Source: Gymnogyps californianus (Eukaryota; Chordata; Aves; Accipitriformes; Cathartidae). Taken from it: a stretch of 64,000 nt of DNA. The position numbers and the translations under genes are program-made. The stretch lies in NCBI RefSeq assembly GCF_018139145.2, contig NC_059487.1:7523792-7587791 (forward strand), in the 5' to 3' direction. The first letter of the stretch is position 1; every line of letters starts with the position of its first letter. A model generated the notes under the pieces. That model saw only the letters and a list, made by a program, of their open reading frames with translations, ran no database searches and was not told the origin of the DNA. This document shows positions 38,544-50,200 of this stretch, one piece after another.

Positions 38544-41500
38544 CTACAAGAATGCAAAACTTGCACAAAACCAGATAGGCATCATCTGTGCAAGGCACTC
38601 ATTGGATTCAAAGTCACTACATTAACATTAAAAATGGCGTGACAAAAATTACTGATTTGTTATGTCTCATATCATCCAAATGATTGTCTTCAGCGAAACA
38701 TAGTTATAGAGGAAATGCACGTCTGATTAGAAAATTAACCTCAGTCATTAGACATTAGAGAGAGAAAAGCTCTACCCCGTCAGTGATAAACAAGCACTGT
38801 ATTGATCTGTAATTGCTGGTGCATATCAATCCTTTCTCTTACGTGACAGAATTTTAGAGAATAGATGTAAATTTAAGAGGTAGTAGTTTTACAGTGGTAT
38901 AACATAAAGGTTAAAAGGTTAAAAATGCCCCAACACTATATTAGTTCAGTTTAGTTTCCTCTGCGCTTGTTGAGGCATGTCACAGGCAAGGTCAGGGATT
39001 GCTTTGACACTAGCAGTGTTTATCTCCAAATGAGGAACTTAATACACCCTCTATTCTTTGCCAGGTGACTCAAGTAGCACTCTTATTGTTTTGTTTGATG
39101 AAATGGATAATATTTTTTCAGATCCTAAAGTAAAAGGTGCGTGAACTGTGAAATAGGCAATTCTGACTCTTTGTGCCTCTTTCAGCAAAAATTTCTTTGT
39201 AAGACTTCTTCCCTTACAACCAGCATATAATGCCTTTGAATCATCCAACTTTCCCAAGCAGTGAAAAGTACCGGTGGCTGATGAAGAGTGTGAGACTTTA
39301 TCAGTGTTTTCAGGAGTCAAAAGCACAGCAGAAACTGGACAGAAATATTTTACAGTGAAAATAGTGGATTCCTCAGTGATTATTTCTAGTGCTCTACTAA
39401 AGAAACATAAGGCATGTCGCAAGCTTTGATTAGGGATTTTTTCTTTTAATCTGTTGCATATCATATAGTTAATATTATCTAGTAACATGGTCTGGATTAA
39501 CCTAGCTGGAAGTACTTGTGTTTCTCAGTTCATGAAGAATACCTTCAGAAGTGTTCTTAAGGGTGCAGTTCAAAATTGTGCATATATGTAGGGAAAATTC
39601 AACATGCATAGAGATATGTCAGCTTATTCATGATCTGTGTAGTCTTAATGCAGTCCTTTGGCTCTGCTGCTCATTGAATTGAAAGGATCATGTGGAATAA
39701 GTATCATATTAAGTTGTGATTCAAGACTCTTTCGTAATGCAGAAACTCAAAGATGCAGAATTAAGATTGTGTGTTCTACTGCTTGACTTTGCAGTAGGAT
39801 TAATGTCCCTTGAAATTGTGTCCATGCACATGTGTGTGTTCCTAAGGTTAAAAAGGAAATCTGCATAGTACTTATCCCATCCTACACCAACAGCAGGGTT
39901 ATGTCTGGAAAACCCATAGGTATGGAATAGATGTCTTCCATCTGAGCTGCAGAACTAATATTAGCTGGCTGCAGAAGAACATTGTTTTTGCAGAGCAGAA
40001 GGATCAATCCTGGATCTCAAGGTATAGTATGAAAAGTTCAGCCTCATGTTTTTCTATTTAGTTTCTGAGGATAGAAGACTCTCTGCCCAAAGGACTGTGA
40101 TATAAGCTTCTGGTACTATGTATTGTACCAGGGAATGGAACTGGAAACTTGGTAGGAGAGGCACGGAGAAAATAAAATTTTGCTGGAGGAGTGACAGGGA
40201 AGACAAAACATACAGCAGCAGCAGGTCTGGGGGATGGGATAGTAGTAATCTATGTATTTCTCCCCACATCTGCTTTTCCTCTCTTGGTTGTCATGAGATT
40301 TGTTACGCTGATACATGCCATTACAGAGTGAGCTCTGAACCTAGTGTATCCTTGCAGGCCTGAATTCCCTCAGGCTAGCCTATGCTATATTGATTCTTTA
40401 ATCACTGTGGTTATCCCAGCAGGGTGCATATCCAAAATGAAATTAATTTAAAAGTAGTCTCTGAATACTGAAGAAATTGTTCAGAGTTTTTTATTTTAAT
40501 AACAGCATAATACTTATTGTTTACTTCTACTGGACCCATTATATTATATGTATTATTTGCCCTAACAAAACTGTAATGTAAACTTACAAAGTGATTTTGT
40601 TATACCAAGTTTACTTCTCTGGATAGAAAATAACAGACTCTCCCACCAAAATTCACCTCTTAATATACATGTCGGATCTTGAATCCAGTATTATTCACAA
40701 GGAAGTTATGGGAGGAATAATTTTTTAATTATTATTAAATCTTATTTATTACTTGCTGAACACTGATGAGGCATTTGGCATTACACAGATGCATTTGAGG
40801 GAGCTCTGGTCTGCATCTGGCAGTTGAAAGGGACAGTCACGTGCCTATATGTGGGGATATAAACATATGAAGAAGCAAAAGATACTAAAAAAATGAAAAG
40901 GGAGCACATATCTTTATCCTGTATACTTCTGTATGGAAATAGTTGAAGAATAATAGAAACTGTAGCTCTTTTGATTCAGCAGTGTCTTATCTGTAATATG
41001 TGAAAATAAGCTTTTGAGCCAGGCATTTGCTGCAGTATTAAATTTCTCCTTTTGCAAGTAAAGGATGGTCACTGAACAGGCCTTTTGGCATCTTTGTCAA
41101 AATGTGCATCTAAAAGACTAATATGAAGAGGTCGAGAGGCTATATGCCTTTTATCTACCCTCTAGCAGACATGTTTAGGACTCTGTTTAACTTTCACTGA
41201 CTTTGCTAGCAATATCTGTTAAAGATTATTTCCTCATTTTCAAAATCCAGTCAGATGAGACAACAGGTAGAGTTACAGTAAATGTTTTACTGTAAATCTG
41301 TCTTTGTTTGCTAGTGGTACAGTTGAGAGGAACCCTGCCCAAAGTAAGTGACATCATCTGAACCTGGGTTCAGAGAAGGAGAGGGTGGTGGAAGGTATTC
41401 TTGAAAAGAGACAGAAATCGGACATTCTCCAGCCTCCCCTCTTAGCCCAGCATCAGATTAATACAGAGAACATGGGCCTCTTGGTGGACAGCATCATTTG

Positions 41501-44500
41501 AGCAGGTGAAATGGGGATCCCTGCTAAGTTACAGACTTATTTGTATGAAAGCGGTAGTAAACTGAGGTGCTTTTACAGACCCGTAGTGTATATATCTCCT
41601 CTTCACATTACTAGAAAATTAGATTTATATTGCTCAGGATAAATGAGGAGCATAATTAACAAATAAAGGGACATGGCTATCAGGCTGTCAAATAAAATAA
41701 AGTAGAGCAATAGAAGGAAAATGTATTAAAGTAAAAAATCTTTTTTGCTGGCATTTTCTGCTTTTTGAATACAGTCTTAACCTGGTGTATGTGTTTGTGT
41801 TATATCCATGAAATACACATGAGCATTGTTAAGGAAAGGGGGGAAGATTCTTCCTTCAGCTGGTGATTAGTTTGTTATAGCCAGCCTTCATAATTTGTAT
41901 CCTTTTGAATTAAGATTATCCAGAGGCTCTGCTTACTCATTATAATTTGATTCAAACACACTGCATCTTAACAAAAGATTTTCAATAATGATAATGAACC
42001 TCATGTTTTATAGTCTTTTGAAGCCTTGTTAAAGTTAGTGATGAGTTCTACGGGTCATTTTATACATTCTTGCAAGGAAGCTGGATGCCCAGCAGCATTG
42101 ACCAGAATTCCATATCACAGTGTTGATATCACTAGCAAACACGATATTTAAGTAAAGGAATTAATGAGAAACTAAAACTGTGTTCCAAAGTGCTGTTAGC
42201 TTGTTCTCCAGAAAAAAAGTAATTGATGGAGGCTACTAGAACACACATCTGTTTCACCCTTTCCACTTACATCCACAGAAAGTTTTACACAATGTTGAGA
42301 ATACAGAATGCACTTTAAAATGCGTATAGGAAAAATTGACTGTGTCTTTCTGAAGGTACCTATTTTCAAGATGTTACTGAATGTGCAAAAATTAGTGATG
42401 TTTCATATAGCGAACTGTATGAAGCTGTACCTGCACCAAGTCATGGCAACAACACTCACATACTAACTAGAGTTGTGTTTGGTTGGCTCTGGCTTTATGA
42501 CATTCATTACAGCTACATGCATTAGTCACACCACTGGCACTTTAGTAGGTGACGAGAGCGGCCCGTCAGACAGTGAGAATAGTGAGCACTACAGATCTCG
42601 GAACAATTCAAAGCAAATTGTCACTGGGTTGGAACTGTATGAACTCGTTCCAGTGCACCATCTTTCTGACAAAGTCAGCCTTTTTTCTGCTTTTCTAAAC
42701 AGATCGTAAGTTTGTTTATGACTCATTCCTATGTAGTTTACTTCAACAAATTTTATCTTTCCATTACACAGTTTGCCTACACAATTTATAATTGGTCATC
42801 TAAGATGCAAATTAGTCTTCATTTGAACTTTGAAGTTTAATAAACAACTTTTGCTCTTTTCTGAATACTTGTGAACATTCGAAACTGTTGCGTTATCTTA
42901 CATGTGACTAATAAAATCTCTTCAGAGTGTGCATGTGTGAAATTAAATAATTAATTGCTCACAGCTTTGTTCTTGCAAGCAACAGAGAATGCTCACAAAT
43001 GCATTTTTATTTCATTTTCCCAAAGCTAGACTGAATCATATTTACATGACACACTCTATCATTCATTATTTACAAGAATTTTCTAAAAATTTGTGAAATG
43101 GAAAACATGGAATTTGGTAGATAAGCTATTACAAAAAATTTAGGTAGTTCGTACAAGAAGATTCAAACTGCAGTGAGAGTATTACCTTTACATTAGTGGT
43201 TTCGTACAGCAGCTTCTGCCATATAGAAAAATTCTTTTTTTTTCTACTGTAGTTTGCCTGTTGATTTTTGTACAGTCAGTTGCCACCTTGATCCCCATTA
43301 CAACAGCTAAATAAGAACTTTTTAGATGCTTTAAAAAACATTTTTAATTTTTATTATAAAGTTAGTAAACTAACATGGTAAAGTATTTATGAAAAAATCA
43401 TGAAATCTCTTAATGTCATATTAAACTCACACATTTAATCTCTGAAAGAAAATGGTGGACTCTTAATCATTAGGACAATTTTTTATTAATCCTTTTATAA
43501 GCCATTTAGTTTCATCAGGGCCAGTTTCTGGTAATGTCAGTGTAATGTGCCAGTCTTCAGAAAATTCCAAAATTCTAGCTGCCAGCTGCCACTTGCCTTG
43601 AAATGATAAAAAGCATTAGCTCCCCTTTCTACATTTAGATTCTCTGGCATAACTTCATTCCCAAGCTTTTGTAGTTTCTAGACCATTTAAATTCTAAGTA
43701 GAATCATGGAAACATACTACATACAGTGTTGGGTTTTAGCTCTACCAGTCAATATGCAATCTGATGCACAGATTTTCAGGATTGCCCAGCTGAGGTCTGA
43801 CTGATGATATGACAAACTATTCAGAGCAGGAATCACTTGGATAAAACAAAGAAGTTTGGTGGTCTTTGTGGTCTGATGAACATGTATCTTTAAAGTAAGA
43901 ATGCCCCACTAAGTTCTACTTTGAAATCTAAAAAAATATGTGCATATGAAATATATATGTATGGGTGAGAAAGAGAAAACTCTTATTAATACAAATATAC
44001 CTTAGTGCTTCACAATTGACAGATGCCTGTAGATACAGTGTATCACCAAAAAAGAGATGTTACATTTGAGGGGAGGGAAATTCACCAACTACTCAAAACT
44101 TTTTCCTGGTTTAACTGTATGAATTATATATTCTTGGTCCATTTGAGACAATATTGTCTTTGGTCTAAAAACCCTGATGTAATTTCTCTTCAGTACTGCT
44201 AGGCAAGCAGTTCCTCCGTCTTCTGTCTATTTCTGCATTTCTTTGCAATAATACTGTATGATAGAGAAAATACGCTCTATCATATTGCCCTGTAAGATCA
44301 CAGACCACTTCCGTTATAATGAGGCACCGTGCAGCATCACTAAAGAGTTGTTCAAAATTGATCATAAATAAGAGACAAGAATGGACATCACAAATTCAGT
44401 GTGGGAGAGGTAACATACCCTTTTTTTCACTATTCTGGTTTTACTGTGAAAAATACATATAGATTAGGGTTTCAGGCCTTCTCCCCACACTGTTGTGTCC

Positions 44501-45609
44501 TGTCCCTGCCCCGCCCCCAGATGAAGCTCTGGAGACAGAATCAAATGCCCATGAAATACTTCTATGAATTAGCATATCAGAGTCATTGTCCAATGTTTGT
44601 AATTTTTTTCCTTTGGCTTTTAAAGCAGGTCAGATGAATGATGTTTTTATAGTGTCTCTTTCTTAGTTTGCAAGGGATTCTTAAAGATGTTTATTGCATT
44701 TCGGAAGACACGGACTTGTTTCTGTTCCGCAGGGAACCCTCTGCAAAGGATTACAACCAGTAGGCTTATCCCATGGGCAGAATATTCCACAAGCAGAAAT
44801 ATTCCAAAACTCCATTTAGCCAATAACGAAGCAAAAGCAATATGGTTTACTCAAAAAGAGAGGCGTATTATGAAAGAAGTCAGTACAGAGGAAAATACAG
44901 ATATTTTATAAGAGCACAGAACACCACCCATGTATTTCATCTGCAAAGCTAGTAGCTGTGGAGACCAGAACAAGTACAAATACTGAAAAAATGAGAAAAA
45001 TGGGTACAGCTCCTTTCAGCTTCATTAACTCAGGTCAGATCTGAATTTATTCTTAAGCTTTTAAAAGCTTTTCAGTATCGGTCTTTTTCTGTAGTTTCCT
45101 GTGCTTTTTCTTCCCTATCTTGTACTTTAGGGAACAGACAGGGAAGCTGGTGACCTAGATTCTGCTCTTGGATTTGCCACACACTATCAATGGCATTTGA
45201 CATATTGAGGCAAATAGTCTCTTTATGCTATAATATAAAATTAAGATATTAATCTACCTACCTCAGATGTTTCAAAGTAAATTCATTAGTGTTTGTGATG
45301 CTCTCCATTTTGTTGAGTGCCACAGAAAATAGTGATAACTTCACTCAAAGTTTTCAATGGCAATAACTAATGGATGCCACATTTTTGAAACTTTGTGGAA
45401 GAAGGGTATGCAGTACCTCTGTACACAGAGGAAAATCTCATTTGCATATGCAACTTAAGCTGTCCTTTTTGCTAGAAGACACTTGGAGGCAAAGTAACTG
45501 GAAGTTTTAAAATGAGTGGAGAAATTGATGAAAGAAAAATCCACTGAAAGCTATTAAATACCAAGATACGAGTTCTTACTCAGGAAGTCTAAATACAGTA
45601 AACTGGTAT
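38544..45609. other. Unique AT-rich non-coding DNA, possibly with conserved non-coding elements
   Basis: No named gene. The 38590-38880 and 42880-43060 stretches have the look of conserved non-coding elements (homeobox-type ATTA words and octamer-like words) but conservation cannot be tested here. A 145-codon minus-strand frame (39051-39488), the longest in the window, has no domain and is within chance expectation. Confidence 0.45.
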
Positions 45610-45733
45610 TTTGAGAAGGTATCCCTCTAAGCTTCACTCAGCCTTTGCTGTTGACCACAGTCAGAGGCAGGGTGCTGGGATACCTGGGCCTGTGGTCTGA
45701 CCTTTGCTGCCACTCTTATGTTCTTTTAGATTT
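45610..45733 (+). mobile_element. Ancient CR1 LINE 3' end, plus strand
   Basis: TTTGCTGTTGACCACAGTCAG, then GGGTGCTGGGATACCTGGG, CTGTGGTCTGACC and finally CTCTTATGTTCTTTTA match the 3' end of old CR1 copies, whose terminal repeat is of the TTCTTATG type. This terminal repeat differs from the ATTCTATG type of the younger copies, marking a separate, older subfamily. The upstream end is unclear. Confidence 0.6.
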
Positions 45734-46334
45734 GTAATCTTAGTTTTAATATTCTTCTTTTTGTGTCCAAACACAGATCAACTTTACTGCCTTGTCTTGC
45801 ATATATGTGAATATCCAAAGCACTAGATTCTCCTTAGTACCCCACAGTCTCTCATATTTTTATCATAATATGACCAGACAGACACACGTCAATGCAAGTT
45901 CTTTCTGAAAAATCTGCAATTAGACTTCACAAATGTTATGCATTGCTTCTGGTGTGACATGGTTTCATCTCAAAAGATTAAATCACTGGCACTTTGAAAG
46001 AAAGTCTGTGGAATAATAATGCACCAACCTTGTGAGTCATTCCTGTGAACAGGAACCTTTACAAAGAATTAAAAATGAAAAAGAATTTGTAGTATGAAAA
46101 CACTGTCTCTAATGCACTCTCTAAATCTGTTCTGTTGTAGAAATTTGTGAAGAGTGCTTTACACACTGAGAGAGCTAATAGAGTAGGAGGTGGAACACTA
46201 ATTACAGTACAAAGCAGTACTTAAAAACCCTTGGCAATACTTAGCTACAATAATGTACCCTATAGACTTTTTCTAAGCTTCAGCATTTCAACCTGGGGTT
46301 CAGTCTCTCAGTTTTCACTCGGAACAGCTTCAAG

Positions 46335-46400
46335 CAAAGAACCCATTGACGTCAGTGGGAGTTGTGCCTAAATAAGAACAGCAGATTCTGGCCCCTGAAT
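46335..46400 (+). mobile_element. Possible ancient sauropsid repeat (ATTGACxTCAGTGGGAGTT type)
   Basis: The phrase CCCATTGACGTCAGTGGGAGT followed by TGCCTAAATAAGAACAGCAG resembles a motif found many times over in turtle, crocodile and bird genomes, usually reading ATTGACTTCAGTGGGAGTTTTGCCT. I cannot name the element. The ACGTCA inside also forms part of a perfect CRE (TGACGTCA). Only about 65 bases are recognisable. Confidence 0.35.
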
Positions 46401-46791
46401 TGTAACTCTTTGTGTAACATAGTTTTCCTGCTAGTTGGGACACACATTTATATACCTCTTTATGGAATATTTTCATTTTTCAAGCTTGCAGTTGGACAAT
46501 GAAAACTGACTAACCTTACCCATAAACTTAATGGAGCCCTGGGGGCATCTGGGAGGGATAGCTCTAAGAGCACTCGTGCTTTCCATTTGAATGTTACATT
46601 ATTTCTTGAATTTAACTGAACTGAACTCAAGTAAGACACTGCCTCTTTGCTTTTATAATTATTGGGGAGTGTCGTGGTTTAACCCCAGCCAGCAACTAAG
46701 CACCACGCAGCCGCTCGCTCACTTCCCCCACCCAGTGCGACGGGGGAGAGAATCAAAAAAAAGTAAAACTCGTGGGTTAAGATAAAGACAG

Positions 46792-46797
46792 TTTAAT
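46792..46797 (-). promoter_or_regulatory. LTR polyadenylation signal ATTAAA
   Basis: ATTAAA on the minus strand, at the matching place in the 7.5-kb LTR too, and decayed to GTTAAA in the 36.5-kb LTR. It is the likely R-region polyadenylation signal of the family. Confidence 0.45.
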
Positions 46798-46818
46798 AGG
46801 ACACAAAGGAAGAAAGTA

Positions 46819-46819
<1 letters not shown>

Positions 46820-46854
<35 letters not shown>
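46820..46854 (+). repeat. (AAT)n microsatellite within LTR
   Basis: About eleven to twelve uninterrupted AAT units. The same place in the sister LTRs holds shorter and interrupted AAT/ATT stretches, so the array has grown from an A/T-rich tract native to the LTR. Confidence 0.9.
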
Positions 46855-46984
46855 TGACAATAGTAATAATAAAATTAGAATGTACAAAACAAGTGATTCA
46901 CAATGCAATTGCTCACCACTCGCCGACCGATGCCCAGTTAGTTCCCGAGCAGTGATCCGCGCCCCCCCGGCCAACTCCCCCAAG

Positions 46985-47007
46985 TTTATATACTGGGCAT
47001 GACGTCA
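46985..47007 (-). promoter_or_regulatory. LTR core promoter: CRE (TGACGTCA) beside TATA box
   Basis: On the minus strand the palindromic cAMP-response element TGACGTCA (47000-47007) lies 7 bases upstream of TATATAAA (46985-46992). CREB/ATF proteins are the known binders of this 8-mer. The sister LTRs have TGATGTCA (7.5 kb) and a further decayed form (36.5 kb), as expected from loss of a CpG. Present activity is not shown. Confidence 0.5.
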
Positions 47008-47264
47008 TATGGTATGGAATATTCCTCTGGCCAGTTTGGGTCAGCTGTCCTGGCTGTGTCCCCTCCCAACTTCTTGTGCCCCTCCAGCCTTCTCACTGGC
47101 TGGGCATGAGAAGCTGAAAAGTCCTTGACTTAGCATAAACATTACTTAGCAACAACTGAAAACATCAGTGTGTTAGCAACATTATTTTCCTACTAAATCC
47201 AAAACACTGCATTATACCAACTACTAGGAAGAAAATTAACTCTATCCCAGCTGAAATCAGGACA

Positions 47265-50200
47265 GGGGGACACAAATTCAGCAACATGTGCTTGGTCAGC
47301 TGTCCTGTTTTCTTCTAAGCAGTGAATTTACAGCACACACATGCTCTGAGGCAATTATTCTCTTATCGTTTATGGTATCTAAACTTTTTTCCTGATAAAT
47401 CTAATTCATATGGATTGACAGTTCAAACAATGTGTTTTCTGGGTCTCAGGAGGAAACGTATGGCTCACTTTTGGTTTAGTAACTTACAGAGATTAGATTT
47501 TGCATAATGTAAATCTGAGGCGGGTGATACTTTGTCTGTAATGCTGTGAATGCAATTAGTGAGATAAATACAGAGCTAAATTAATTTTCTCTGAAAAGAG
47601 GCAATCTGATTGCTATGCAAAAAGCACCTTTATTTGCAATACTGGCGGTTCATAATGTGGTTAGCAATGCACAGAGTGGCATTTTGATTTGCAGCTTTAA
47701 AGAATTCTGGAATGAATAAAACATGGAATTAATTGCCAGAGAAGAATCTTTGCCAGACTAGATGAGATCTACTCTGCTGAATAAAAGCTACAACCTATGA
47801 CAGGCTCTGTTCCACTCCCAAAGGAAATGATGTCAATACCAGAAAAGGTTAAATAGCACTTCAAATAATTTGCAGCACCAGAAGTCCTTCCTTTTCAGAT
47901 GTAGGTTGAGGGTAAACATGTATTCATGTGTCCTTATGATTAGAACAGAGCTATGAAAAATATCAAACTCCATGCTTTGTATTAATGAATTTGAATCAGT
48001 ATCACAGTTGATTTTGAAGTAGGAAATGCTGTAAAGTTGGAAGGGAGAATAGGCAAATTTGGATGTTTTGATATATGGGACATCCTAAGTCCATATGTGG
48101 AGTTGTATACGAAACGTTCTAAGTACCTGCAAAACTCTGCTGAAATCAGAGAACACTCAGCATGTCCATGAAAAATGCCCCAGTATCTGTTTAGGAATCT
48201 TGGTTTATGCATGTGTGTTTGAAAAGACTGGAAGACTCTGGCTGTGAATCCCCATCTAAGTAGCTGTTGTTGAAGTGAGCTTGCTCTGTCAATAGATGGA
48301 TTTATAGGGGAAATTTAATGAATCAGTTCTGTATCACAGTGGAAGCCCAGAAGAACAAATAGAAGATACATATATAATTTTAGGAAACATATAGTAGTGA
48401 ATATTATTTGGATTCCATTATTTTTTACAGAGCTATTAAATTCAGCTGAGGTTTGTTGTGGATTTGCCTAGAGCTGGTGCATATAGATGAATACAGACGA
48501 ATAGTTTTACTTTTTTTTACTAGTGAACAAGTAAAATTTGTTCATTTTAATTCACGTTGTCTTTTATACTTTGAGTCTGCTTGAACACCCCATAAAAGTG
48601 AAAGCCGGGAAAGAAACATGTGTGGAACAAAATAAGGAAAAAAAAATGCAGGCAAATCTTTTTAAACAATAACCAACAAGTTTTAAGCACTGGCAATACT
48701 GGTCAGTAGAGATGTATGAGAAGATGCTAACCCCATTGTCTGTCCCTGTTGTACTGTTTACAAGGAAAAAAAAAGCTAAGAAGTTGCATGAAGGCCTAGC
48801 AGGCATGTTCGGGTCTGAAAGGAATTTACAGAATTTCTGTGGAGGTTTCTGTCAGTGCTGCAGCCCATGGGGTAACTGGCAGTGTAGGTTCCTCACCTTG
48901 TCCAAACTACGCTGGAAGCCTGCACTGTGTTTCAGAAAGGTGAAAAGGACCTTAAAGTTGCACATTGTTGTCCCCTGGAAGTTCCGTATGAGTGGTCATT
49001 TCTTGAAAAATGCAACCATGCTGAGGAGGATCTAGTAAAATAAATAATCTAAGAAAATGCCAATCCCCCCGTTTACCCTCATATTTCTAGTGGTATATTT
49101 CTATTGACAGGTGATATGCCTTTCAGGTTCATTAGGTGAAGGAAAGAGAAGATAAATTTTTGTGGGTTCTCACAGACTTCGTTGACTGCAAACGAAGCTC
49201 GTATAGCACATATAACAAGCCTAAAAGAGTATCCAGTGTCAGTGCTCACGCATTTGTTGTATTTGTAAAGAATGGCAGCTAGACCAGCACAGCAGCAGAA
49301 CCATGATGTATTTATGGGGCTTTTGCTATGGGGGAAATTAATAGTCAATCAAAGGAAGAGGAGCAACATCTTTCCTTTTCCCCCAGATTTTTATGCAAAA
49401 CACACACAAACACACACTCCTACAAGTCTAGATTTGTAAAATTTGATATCCCAATATGCTTTTTAAAAGCCCATAAAAGTACTGTGTGTGTCTAGTGTAA
49501 TACGGTATGGAGGAGGAGAAAGAAGATTATTTTAAACCCCTTGCTCTAGTGAATGGTTCCAGAGAACTCTCACTGAAAAACACAACCCTTCTGGAGGCTG
49601 TGACAGGAGGGAATCTTACTGATGTGGAGCATGAGAATATGAACTCAGTTGTAGCTTCTTTTGTTTGTAACCTGAATGATAATAGAGATGGAAGAAGGAG
49701 ATGGAAAGAATTTTAAAGAAAGGAGTACATGACCAAAGATTTTTTGCAAAATGTGTGTAGATTGCTTGGATTCCTATCCATTTCTATGTAAATTATGAAT
49801 TAAAGGTAGAAAGCTTAGGGGAATCACGGGAGCATCTAGCGGAAGAAGAGATAAGCAGAATCTTTAGCTAAACAGTCTTGGAATGAATAAAACACTCATA
49901 CCAAAGCAATTTTTATATTAGTATTTGTCACACTTTTATTGGTATATTTTAGCTGGATGTTTTTCTGCAGATCTGTGAACACCAGTGAGATGAAGAATCT
50001 TTAAAGAAAAGAGAGAGAGAGAGAAGCTAGAATTTTCTAATGAGAAATGAATATCCATACTCTGGATATTCAGGGTTGTGTCTGCAGTATAATTAACTAG
50101 AATTTGAGCTCTTTCACATGTAAATTAAGTCATTGAGAGCACTGCCAGCCATAATCCTTTTTCTCTTTGTTTATGGGACTTTGCAGGTTTACAGGCTACC

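Larger units (their letters stand above)
46670..47264 (-). mobile_element. Near full-length solo LTR, avian ERV (ERVL-like), minus strand
   Basis: At 595 bp this is the inverted counterpart of the LTR at 36461. The plus strand opens TGTCGTGGTTTAACC and closes CTGAAATCAGGACA, so both TG...CA ends are present. Flanking bases are GGGAG before and GGGGG after, a target duplication with one mismatch or none at all. Inverted landmarks are a polyadenylation signal (ATTAAA on the minus strand, 46792-46797), a TATA box (46985-46992) and a perfect CRE (47000-47007). An AAT microsatellite lies inside at 46820-46854. No retroviral coding sequence remains. The U3 differs from the 36.5-kb copy at many sites, suggesting separate subfamilies. 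Confidence 0.9.

Noticed and set aside
39051..39488. 145-codon open reading frame on the minus strand, the longest in the window
   Set aside because: No recognisable domain. In AT-rich DNA of this length, one or two chance frames of this size are expected. No splice-site or promoter support was noticed.
36461..47264. The two LTRs as ends of one provirus about 10.8 kb long
   Set aside because: They are in opposite orientation, differ at many sites, one has its own perfect target duplication, and no gag-pol-env remnants lie between them.
48712..49035. 107-codon plus-strand frame as a gene
   Set aside because: Cysteine- and lysine-rich but matches no family, and no intron-exon signals stand out.
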